NCBI RefSeq assembly: GCF_910592395.1
Contig: NC_088308.1
Location: forward strand, 19,049,501-19,113,500
DNA from: Lineus longissimus
Taxonomy: Eukaryota > Nemertea > Pilidiophora > Heteronemertea > Lineidae
Reading direction: 5' to 3'
Length of the DNA stretch: 64,000 nucleotides
Part shown: positions 35,131 to 45,719 of the stretch, one piece after another
Position numbering within the stretch: the stretch's first letter is position 1
Layout of the letters: each line of letters starts with the position of its first letter
Made by a program: the position numbers and the translations under genes
Notes under the pieces: generated by a model
Told to the model about the DNA's origin: nothing
Databases searched by the model: none
Seen by the model: only the letters and a program-made list of their open reading frames with translations

Positions 35131-37840
35131 AAAAATAATTCTAATACTTGGTGCTTTAATGTCGATATTGGTGTCATACCAACTTGTGATATGATAGGTG
35201 GCGAGTCAGAGAGGTGACAAATAGTATTATGCCATCATCAAACCTATAAAACTCATGAGATTATCCTGCTTTTCCTTGGAGTCTTAAAATGAAACTTCTG
35301 ATGGAGGGTTAGGGATGACAGGTGTTGGTGGACAGTTTCCACTTCAATGAAGATGATAACACTGGTGTTGTGTGTACTATACAGTGAAACTTTCAAGGTG
35401 CTGAATCTTCAATAACCTACATTGTAAACCTTAAAAGTGTAACCTGATGTCCACGATTCGGTTATTTGATCAAATCAATGCCGGTTCCTGATGATATTCC
35501 TGGGTTTTTTTTGCACTTCAAACCAAGGTTTGTAAATTATGCAAAATATTCATGGTTTAGAGAAATTGGGGATGAAATAGATAAGAAGAGCTCTGTGGAA
35601 CAAATACAGGCCATGTCATTAACCTTGCTTGAATCATATGGTTCCAAAACAAAACAGGCATAACATTTACTTATAGAGCATTCAAGGGCCTTGAAAGACC
35701 ATTAGCATTAGATTCATTGTAAACTATTGTCCATGTCAAGAATTCGTATCTGATCCTGCATGCGTTTGTTAGTTCTTAATGGTTAGATAACTGGAAATTT
35801 ATACCAGATATTCATTCATGTATCATGCTTCTAGCTGGCTTCACCCTGCTTTTGAACTGTTCTGTGCAGTCAGTGGTCCAGAGGCTTGCGACCTCTTTGC
35901 AGTGTGACTAACTTATTTTGTGCCTTGTAGCACAAATCTGATGTTAAAACCAAGCTTAGCTGCAAGTGCTAGGCTGCTTCTTATGATTGTTATCAGTTGA
36001 CCATTTGTTGCTTAGAAAATGATAATTAGCATGTTGCTAATTTTAATTTACCATGTTGTACCAATGCATACTTGGTTGTATATAATTTATTAAGTCTATA
36101 ATTGACTTTCTAATTCCCTGTAAATGAATAGCACTAACCAAACTAAATCAAGCTATTTTTTGTTAGGTTTGTTTTTCAATGCATATTTGTACATAGAGTT
36201 GATTATTGTCAGAAGATGCTCAGTCCTGCTCCCCTCTGCACAAGGTTGTGCTGTGGCCAAAATGGCATTTATTCATGTATATCTTGCTAAATTTCAAAAA
36301 GCAAGAGTTGAATTGTAATTTTAATTAGATTGCTCTGAGAAAATACATTTGTTTTGATGCCTTGTGCCCAAAATGTTGCCTGTTTGGGTTGGCTCAAACA
36401 CAAAAAATCACTTTGGCAGCATTTTTGGGCAAAAAGTATCAAATGAAATGTATTTTCTCTTAACAATTTAAGTAAGATGACAGCTTAACCCTAGCTTTTT
36501 GAAATTTACCAACTTGACGTTGTTGGGGAATAAATGCCCTTTTAGCCACTGTAAAATTTTGGCAAAGGGTGGTAAATTTAATACACGTGTACTCCATTTT
36601 TATCAACACATATAATCAGCTTACAGCATGGTACGGTACTTGTACATGTAACTGAGTACACTATATACTTCATAAGTACATGTACATGTACTTGTGAAAT
36701 GTCCTTGGATACTGAAATCGAAAAAAAATTGATCTAGATTCTACTTTTGCAGGAGTAGGGCTTGTGTATACACTGCTTCATGATCATTAAGCAGTAAAGG
36801 TGTACAGATTGTTTGATAGACCTTTTGTCACTACTAGGTGTACCAAAAACACTGAATCACTAGTTTTGCCAGCGAGTAACTGAAATTCTGAAGGTCTGTC
36901 CTCGTGATTCTTTTATATATTTACACATTGTTCATATTTTTTGGTAATATGGTGGAGGTTTTTTAAAGCATATGAAGTTCTTTCTTTGTTTGAACTTCAT
37001 CTTCAAGGATTGAAAATAGGTTGATCGGCAGAATTAGTTGGATCAAAAATTCCAGATTTTGTTTCATATTATGCATCTGCATAAGCGAGTATCATTGCAC
37101 AGTCTGGTGTGCGCATACCTTACCGGTGATACAAAATTGGGAACTTTTGTTCCAACTTCTGCATATTCAAAGCCCCCAAAGGAGTGTGTACATTAGTCAT
37201 ATTGGATGTTATTAGAAATTGATTAGCGATCCTTTTTGATGTTATTCTTGATCAAGGGTCCATTTCCGTGCACAAATGTCGAAGGTTACTTCAACTATTT
37301 TTTGGCTGTCCTCTGAAGTTAAAAAACTTGATTCAAAGCATGTGTTGGAGATGTTGTAAATCCCATCATTTTTTCTGTCACAACTTGCTTAAAATGACAT
37401 CATTTTACTATTCTTTGCTGTAAAGTGGGTCAGGAGCCATCACAACTTCTTCAACTAGATGGCCCCACTGGCACTGCTTCTCTATTCAATGCAGGTGCCA
37501 CATTTAAAGAACACAGTATTTCCCTTCACCCATTACTCAGGGTTTCCGCCAGGATTAAAGTTTTCGAAAAAATATGTTAGTTCACCCCTCCCGCGACTTC
37601 TCCCAAATGCCCTAATTTTACAACATGACTCTCAAAATAATGGGATTTGCAGTATTTCAGAGAGCTTGCTGACCTTGTCATGCTCTCTTGCTGTTAATAG
37701 CTAAAAGCTTCAATTTGTCTGTTATCTTCATGACAATCTTAGCAATTCGGCTTTTGTAAAAAAACAGCAAATAAACTAGAAAAGGTTAAGAAATTAAACA
37801 TTTGCTCAGTGTTTTTATCTGTTTCTTATGAAACTGCACC
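35131..37840. other. Intergenic DNA between WDR45B and the SLC15-like gene
   Basis: No recognised gene. A forward 65-codon ORF (35466-35663, start MIKSMPVPDDIPGF) has a protein-like composition but no known family. A 20-bp perfect palindrome, aagtacatgtacatgtactt, lies at 36674-36693 in a patch rich in acatgta words. An ATTAAA on the minus strand (37841-37846) could end the SLC15-like transcript. Confidence 0.5.
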
Positions 37841-37994
37841 TTTAATGGAATGAGTTTGAATAAACAGTGTTTGGTTATGATAATTTAATTCAATGAGACC
37901 AGAATAAGACTGACAACAGCCGTGTAAAAACCAAACAGAAATGAAATTGCACAAATGTTTAAGTGTTTCCTCAGAAATGTTCCCAAAATCCACT

Positions 37995-40900
37995 TCAAGG
38001 GCAAGGTGGTGGTGAGCCACCAACACGCCCTCTCTCTAAAAATTGGTTGAATTGTTCATTCAATTCTGGGTCCTCGTCCTCACTCGATGACTTACTCAAT
38101 GAAGATGAATCATATGTGCTATGCCTCGGAGTGGAGCTGGTAGTCCTTAGGTGTTCATGTTGGGTGGCTTGTCCCGTATTTATAAGTCTTACTCTGTCGT
38201 TGATGCTGATGTATCCGTGAGCGAAGACTTTAACAAGGAAAAATGTAATGAAAGAGAGGCCCGAGAGAAGAAATAGGAAATATTCTGTATGGCCGTTGTT
38301 GAAGTCGTCGGGATACCAGATGTCACCTGAAAAATAATATTCAGTTTTAGTAGATGGTTTGATTACGTTGTTTTTCTCTTCTGTATCGATGTGTAATTGG
38401 GATGGGCTCTGGATTTACCGTAACACTCCTGGACCCAATAATGGATCAACAAACCTCCACAACCCATGCCCATTATCCTCCACTTCCCATGCCATAAACA
38501 TGTAGTGTCTGTCCCAAGGTAACAACTACTAACGCCCAGGGACATCAATCATTCCATCCTTTCCCTCGCTTAAAAATAGACGAGCTCATCCCCAACTTAA
38601 AGCCTGGGTGATGTGAGATGTATCCCGAGGCCTGGTGAATCTTCACCCCCTGAACAAGATGATGAACAAGTCCATCCCTCATAATGCAGCTGTCTTCCCA
38701 GCAGACGATCTCCCATGGATAAATGAAAAATCCCATATCTCACCTGAAGCCCAATTGACAATCCACGTCAACAGTATCCCCAGGTAGCTCCCCAGGCCCC
38801 ATGAACAGATGAACAGCCCCATCACGAAACCCTTCATGCCTTTGGGGGACTCCAGATAGGCAAACTGGAGGCCTGCAAAACACGAAGTTATCAAGTCAGT
38901 TCATGAGACAGGGCATTCAGTTCTCAGAAGATGATAACTATTGAGAAGACTGTGCCCAAGAGATGCTGCTGTCCATAAGACTGGTAGTTCATTTAAAACT
39001 AGTAAAGTGTCATTAACACATTTCTTTTGGTAATGTTTAATGGACTGCTTCAGTGCTATTGGAGTACACATTTGTGCAATGGTAAGTAAGGAAGTTGGTC
39101 AACACTTTTCGGAAGGTGAATAAGAATGGTCTTGAAAATGGGTCGACTGATGGCTGGATTTGTCTACCCACCTGATATCATAGTAAATATCTCTCCTATT
39201 CCCATCAATGCAAACTGGGGGATTTGCCAAAATACTGATAGTATCACCCCACGGTCATGGTAGAAGTGCCTGACCACCTCAAGGATTGCGGCAGCAAGGG
39301 CAGAGGCAGTGGAGAATACCAAACCAATAGCTGGAAAAGGGAATGACTCGTTGAGGTCGACAGCCAACTGTTGGCCATGGACAAGGAAGAGAATTTATCA
39401 AGGACGTTATCAATGGTTGGAAAAGGATGACACCTCATTCAGATGGAGGTGGAAGACAATTTATCCCACAATGGCACAAACAGCTGGAACAGGAAGACAG
39501 TCGATTTTACAGCCCAACAGTTCGTATGATTTTGACGTTTGACTGGTTGTTTTGATTGTGACTCATAATGTTTCCACTCGTCCGATTGTGACAATGTCTC
39601 TGCAAAGTTCCACGCAGTGTACTATTTCTTCTCAGTGTTCTCTTGAACACTTGTACAGAAAACCTACCGATGCTATTGAGGAGCCCAGGCTTCTTGTCAT
39701 ACTTCTTCAGCGTGGGTATTATAAAGAAATGAACCACTGGTACAATCGTGAGGACGATGATGGAATCAAATATGGGCATGATGCTTCTTGCGATATGGAC
39801 TGTACCCATGGTTGTGTTCATATGACTGGCCTGGATGATGTAGGTGGACTCCGTCTAAGAGGAAGAAGAGGACGATAAGTCGCTGAGATGTTACAAGCAA
39901 TGTGTGCATTAGTTAAAAGAGGGACGAGAACAACAAAACAAATGTCAGACACCACTCCCGGATCCTATGATGGAAATATGCTCCCCTGCCCAAGTCTGGA
40001 TGGCAGGTAGCAGTTTTTTCTATAAATGCCGCAAGATAGCGTGACGTGGGGACCAACATTTTCACCCTTACAATAGATAAGATGACTTTCCCGGGGAAGA
40101 TATTTACGATTGCTACCCACGGATTAAGACCAGTAGTTCGTCGAAAGCGGTTGTGACATGTCTTCATACAGACACTGGCTGCGACATTTGTCTTAAAATT
40201 CGGTGAAAAGTTGATCAAAATAAGGATATATGAGTGGTGGAGTAGTTTCCCATTTAGGGTCCTACGTAAACTTGCCATCTTGCCGATTCAGTTCCAAAAT
40301 CCCCTTGCCTCCCACCACCCCACTTGGAGGTAATGATTGCAGCAAACACTAAGAATGTGGTGTCTGGCTTCTCTTACCTGTGTGTAGACGGTGATAAAAA
40401 GCATAAGGGACCCAAAAATTTTGACCAGTTCAACTAAATGTCGTATGAGTTGTCTCTCCTGGATGCCCACCCCATGCTGTGGAAGGGTGGACTCGATGGT
40501 CAGTTCATCATCTTCTCTATAGGACCTCTTTAGGCACAATGTCCTGAACAGTTGGAAGAGCGTCGAACCTGAAAGTAAGAGTTTGAAAGCGGCGAGTTTC
40601 AGAATTGTATTGGAGATTATTAACCAGAACTAGGGAACTTCTATTGCATTCTGTTAACTTACCCTCCGACGCCACGATGTTGTAAGTCTTTTTGCCGAAT
40701 ATGTAGATAGTCAATGCGAGTCCTATGGTGACAAGTTGGACGATAGCATCTTTAAGGTTGCCCTCTGGTCCGCTCAGGATTAGAGAAAATGGCAGGATGG
40801 CGAAGAAAGCACTAAGCTTGATCACCCAATAGTACCTGGAAAATTAAGAACCTTTTAGTCCTAGCGCCTGAAAAGTAAACGCCCCGCCATCGAAGACTGA

Positions 40901-42474
40901 TGGAACGTATAGGGCGAATCGAACTCAGGTTGCCGTCGGGTCCTACTACTGGATCATACTGCTGGGTTATACCTGCAAAACCAAAGCAAATGTGGTTATG
41001 TGAAGTAAAAAACGTAGAGTGTTGACAGCAGCCGCAAACCACCGCAAAGAATGTTCTATCGCTTCGCTGGACGAACACCATAAAATGTCACTTACCATCT
41101 GAAGAAAGTGTCCACTTTTTCTTCTCCCCGGCTCCCGTGCTGTTCCGCTCCGAAGATTGGGATGTTGGCCCTGATGAAGCCCTGGCCAAGCGAGATGAAG
41201 ACCAGCCCGGGAAAGACAAGGCCAAGCTTCGTCGACTGAAAGGAAAACGTATATCTAAATCCAATGACTGATGGGATACACAAAGCGCGCAAAGTATGTT
41301 TTCATCAGTGTGATGCGCTCTACCATTGGTCATGCGATATTGATGTTTGCAATATATATATATATATATATAAATTGGAAGTTGCGGGCTCATGTCGATG
41401 ATCTGCATCTGATGAAGCCTACCTTCGTTATGCTGTTTGAAATGCTGGTCAGCACCAAAAAGAAAAGCATTCCTGAAAATGCAAAGTGATTGGCATTATT
41501 TTTAAAAGGACGACCTCACTATGTCGAGCAATATGCAAGTTTCAGTGACAAGGCCACATCGTGGACATTGTCAATTTCCAATGCTAACACGGACAATGAT
41601 GCTGATGCTGATGCTGATGCTGATGCTGATGCTGATGCTGATGCTGATGCTGATGCTGATGCTGATACTGATGCTGATGCTGATGAGTTTCGTTTCTTCA
41701 TTCACAAACTACTTCGTGCCCGGGTAGAATGTTCTTACCAATTAACTCCAGAAAGAGTCCTCCGTATATCGTTGGATAGGTGCCGAGTACAGAGTCTGCC
41801 AAAATTCCCCCGAAGAGAGGCAAGAAGTAACTGGTGCCTGCAAACAACTTACTGTATGAATATGAATGCCAACGGGTGGATGTCTATTTATCCGATACAG
41901 AAAAACAGGTGTTACTTTTGGCAAAGACTCCAGTGGCCGAAGCGTCAGGACCCTGCATGGGAGTTGTCAAATGAGACAGGTATCCCAATGGCCTTCTTTG
42001 CATAAGGATTTGTCTTAGAGATTCTATTTCTCCGAGATATAAGAGCTGCAATTTTGCCACATTATATTCTAAAACAGCCTACGGTACCATACAGTGGAAT
42101 TTAATGTCTATGTAAATGTTTGTATATATCAACACTATCGTCTGGAATGATAGGGAATGTATCAATATTGCCTTACCCCTGAAAACTGAACTGGTTGTGA
42201 CCGCCTCATTTGTTGAGAAGTTTAATCCAAATTTGGCAAACACCGTAAGGTTATTCCCAACATTGTAGTATCCCAGCCGCTCAAGGAAGACGGTAAAAAA
42301 CATGAAGAAAGTAGCGAGTTTGGCATTCCGGCTGAAGGAAGAAGTGTTGATGAAGAAACTGTCCGCCCTGGTTGTGACACTGTCCCTGGTTGTGGTGCTG
42401 GTGGTTGCGCCGTCATCTCCCGGGTGCATGTCTACAGAGCATTTTAAAGGTGTCTCTTCAGTCGCCTGGGCCAT
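37995..42474 (-). CDS. Proton-dependent oligopeptide transporter family protein (SLC15A3/A4-like), 10 exons
   Basis: Major-facilitator-type membrane transporter. Vertebrate SLC15A3/A4 move histidine and di-/tripeptides out of lysosomes. Exons (minus): 42177-42474, 41739-41837, 41423-41472, 41096-41235, 40663-40835, 40378-40568, 39668-39854, 39172-39330, 38744-38872, 37995-38326. They total 1758 nt, 585 aa, as expected for the family. Visible family segments: LERLGYYNVGNNL (TM1), FGGILADSVLGTYPTIYGG, RANIPIFGAEQ, FFRWYYW, FWQIPQFALMGIGEIF and GLQFAYLESPKGMKGFVMGLF, then a long Ser/Glu-rich cytosolic tail. Key motifs are altered: ExxER is VFLER (V62), FGADQ is FGAEQ, and the usual YxxIN is YWVIK. 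Proton coupling may therefore differ. The 5' UTR carries a duplicated start region. Confidence 0.9.
41352..41372. repeat. (TA)n microsatellite
   Basis: About 21 bases of alternating TA within an intron of the SLC15-like gene. Confidence 0.9.
41598..41686. repeat. (GATGCT)n hexanucleotide repeat
   Basis: About 15 units of gatgct, with one gatact interruption near 41664, in an intron of the SLC15-like gene. The ORFs it creates (Ser-Ala or Asp-Ala runs) are artefacts. Confidence 0.95.
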
Positions 42475-42835
42475 TCTGAATATATATATATATATATATA
42501 TAAGAAATTATTAATGTCATTTGCAGAATGTCAAGCTATATAAGGTATCGTTTACTGGGAAGACAATTAAAAAAACTGCGGGACACAAAAGCAAATAGAA
42601 AGTGAGACTCGCATTAACTCGCTTCCGCAGCCAAACGAAACCTATATACTGCCTGGGCCATTCTGAATATATATATATATATATATAAGAAATTAACAAT
42701 GTCATTTGCAGAATGTCAAGCTATATAAGGTATCGTTTACTGGGAAGACAATTAAAAAAACTGCGGGACACAAAAGCAAATAGAAAGTGAGACTCACATT
42801 AACTCGCTTCCGCAGCCAAACGAAACCTATATACT
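42464..42835. repeat. 187-bp tandem duplication spanning the SLC15-like start codon
   Basis: Copy 1 is 42464-42650 and copy 2 is 42651-42835. They differ by a few bases and by (TA)n length. On the minus strand both copies contain the start context cagaATGGCCCAGGC. Copy 1 supplies the real start (42474). Copy 2 gives a second ATG at 42661 within the presumed 5' leader. Confidence 0.92.
42614..42661 (-). CDS. Upstream ORF, 15 codons, in the SLC15-like 5' leader
   Basis: Begins at the duplicated start codon in copy 2 of the tandem duplication, 187 nt upstream of the main ATG. It encodes MAQAVYRFRLAAEAS then TAA. Its first four residues equal those of the transporter (MAQA), and then the frames part. 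If transcription starts upstream of 42661, it could reduce translation of the main ORF. Whether it is transcribed is unknown. Confidence 0.4.
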   Translation of the reverse strand: MAQAVYRFRLAAEAS

Positions 42836-43540
42836 GACTACCGTTAAAGAGGGAACACATTATCATGTAGCTTGCCTTAACCGCGGGCTGTGCTGAGAAC
42901 ACCATTGCCAACTGGGGAATACGTGTAATATGAAGAACATATCCTAGAAATGAACTTTCACTTCAATTTCCCATACCTATCCCGTCCAGACTCTGAATTT
43001 CCTTGGAGTGGGTATGATATTATCCAAACGAACTGCACTGGGTGACAAGGAAGTGTGATATTAAGAGTCGTGACGTCAAATGATAGTATCTATATCTTAT
43101 TACTGGAGACGTCTGGAGAGTAATTTGCTCTATCTCCTCTGAAACCACTGAATGAATTGGCCATGTTGAGGGTTATTTCGGGGTATTTGGACGTCCCGAC
43201 GACGATCCGCTACATTTCGAAACCAAATTTTCATCGGAATATGCTGTTTTTCGTGATTTTTGCCCTATGAATGGGCCACCTCCATCATCAGCAAGTGCTG
43301 CTATCTATGAGGAAAATATGTAAGTTACTTGACCTGCCAGGCAGCCTCAGAGCTGTTTTCAGCAGTTAGGGCACTCATACCCAGGATTAGACTTGTGCCG
43401 TCCGACGCCAACTTGCCGTTCACCCTACAACGAATACAGTTCCCAGTGCGCGTTGCCTACTCAATTACAATCAGCAAGGCCCAATGAAAAACATTCAATA
43501 GACCAGGCATATACCTGCCCGCCCCGGTCTTCTCACGGTG

Positions 43541-43660
43541 TATTCCTGTTTCGCCTATTCCTGTTCCGCCTATTCCTGTTTCGCCTAATTCCTTATTCGC
43601 CTATTCCTGATTCGCCTACTTCCTGTTTCGCCTAATTCCTGTTTCGCCTATTCCTGTTTC
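43541..43660. repeat. 15-bp minisatellite
   Basis: About eight copies of cctgtttcgcctatt with small changes (ttccgcc, attcgcc, an extra a). Confidence 0.9.
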
Positions 43661-44465
43661 TACGATAGGACAAAACCATAACACGGAACGTTGTCTTCAA
43701 AGAAATACTGTAGATCAATCTATGACATTTTCCGCACACCATCACATTCTCGGCAAGATACCGGTACGCAAAAAACGCTCCTAACAACTTCACCACAAAT
43801 GAAACTGACACTTTATTTTATATAAGCTCCCTCAACCACCGTGCAGAGCACGGGTTAAGCTAGTATTTGTTTAATACTATATCAAATATTATGATAATCT
43901 GACCTTATCCATAAACTACTTTTGTCTTTTTTGACACAGTGGTCACGTTTTTTCGGATGCTCGATTTTGAATATTGAATACTTTTATCTTTTGTTTTGTG
44001 CTATGAGTATTCTCTACTCTATAGTACTGTTCATAAATAAAGTAGCATTGTTCAACGAGTTGAATGAACATGCTTCGCAGATTCGAACAACCGCAACCGG
44101 AAGTTGTCGATAAAAATACCGGAATTAGAAGTAACTGCTGAAAGGGCTTCGAAAAGACGATGACCAACTCGGTTGCCCAACATAATACCACTGACATCTT
44201 ATTGCTGGTACATCAGGTAGGGGAAAAGGCCTTTGGAGTCTTCTTTTAGTGATTGCATATCTTGCCACCACCAGCAAGACACTTATCAATCGGCCGCCGG
44301 TCAATACGCTACGGAGGCAGCGGATTCTTCGGCTTCGCCTTTGTATTGTGTATTGAGGAAGAATGACAAGAAGTATAAAATCAGCTGCCAATAGGAGTGT
44401 ATATACTGAAGAGCAAAATAAAAAGCGCAAGTAATGTTATTGAAAATGACCACTACCCATGATCA

Positions 44466-44830
44466 ATCACCGTGGTCGTCTGCTGTAACCTGAAGGTCAG
44501 CTGGACCACTTTCCATATTTATCATCAACCATTCTTGTCGTCTGCTGCAACCGGCGAAAAAAGAAGCTGGACCACATTCTATCCATCACCAATTTGGTCG
44601 TTTGCTGCAAGCCGCAAAATCAGAAGCTGGTCAGGACCACTTTCTATCCATCCATCACCGTGAATTTGGTCGTCTGCTGCAAGCGGCGTATATGATCAGA
44701 ATCTGAACCACTTTTAACCCATAGCAATTCTGATCATCTGCTGCAACCGGGGGAAGCTGGACAACTTTCCATCCATCAGCATGGTGGTTTGCTGCAACCA
44801 GCGCAAACCTGCAGAAGCCGTTATGACTAA
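44466..44830. repeat. Degenerate tandem repeat, unit about 55-70 bp, six copies
   Basis: Units share the pattern ggtcgtctgctgcaacc, then agaagctgg, then accactttctatccatca. Copies vary in length through small insertions (for example gtcagg in the third). This is an older, unhomogenised minisatellite. Confidence 0.85.
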
Positions 44831-45719
44831 ACTTCACCCGAATTCGCTTGGATAACATTTACCCAGGAGTCTTGATGCTGTCTTACTAATGTTGTAATAT
44901 ACCAATATGGATACAGATTCACCTCCTGCAAACGAGATTGAGGTGCGGGGCTTAAAAAGGCACAAGCATTCCAAAGATTACTAATAAAAAATGGAATTTA
45001 CTGAACACATCGCATAACCGGAGGAAGCGACTGAATGAGACGATTTTTCCCGGGTGCGCGTCAATAGGAATGAATTCAATGAGTCATTTTGATAAAAAGA
45101 ACACAACATTATAAATTTCTATGCATTTTCTCAGTTTTCAATGCATCTTCCTTATGTAGAATTATGTGTCGCCTCCTCTCTGCCTTCACAAATCGTGTCA
45201 GTTCAGTACAGTTCATGATCTCCGTCACCCGCGGAGGACGCCAACACCAATGTATATATCAATGGATTAATAGCTGACCAAGAGCTAGCTTTTCTTCGAA
45301 CATGTTAGCCTTGGTTTAAAAGCAATGCTTTTAAGGAATAGAGTCATTCCAGTCAGGAAATGGAAGGGGGCGACATCGGGATGTGGAAAAATGCGCAGCA
45401 CCTTTCGGCGGCGGTGAACGGATTATAGAAGAATGGATTTCTTTCCACTTGAATGGTAGTCTTGAGGCTAATACTTGGAACGCTCACGTGCCAACTGATT
45501 TGCGCAATCGCAGTGGTCGCCACCAGGACACCGTTTGATGTGCCGATTTCATTTAATTTGATTGGCCAGTATGAAACATAATCTGCATATGGCTATGCCT
45601 CTCGGCCGTTTCTGGGACTTAACGTGTAAACTTTTTAGCCTGAGTTCAACGCGTCGAATCTGACAAGAAAGGGCCACTTTTCGACACTCAAAAATAGACA
45701 GGAGTCTTTTTCTTTCAAA

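Larger units (their letters stand above)
42840..45719. other. Intergenic DNA between the SLC15-like gene and Wnt8
   Basis: Divergent spacer holding both promoters. No coding region was recognised. It contains a 15-bp tandem repeat at 43541-43660 and a 60-bp class tandem repeat at 44466-44830. No TATA box was seen directly before the Wnt8 start. Confidence 0.5.

Noticed and set aside
40860-40972. Apparent extra SLC15-like exon reading GITQQYDPVVGPDGNL on the minus strand
   Set aside because: Joined in the required phase after FFRW it meets a stop within seven codons, while the exon at 40663-40835 fits the family (WYYWVIK). Taken as intron.
41490-42005. 171-codon forward ORF
   Set aside because: Mostly the GATGCT repeat read as Asp-Ala, and antisense to a real exon.
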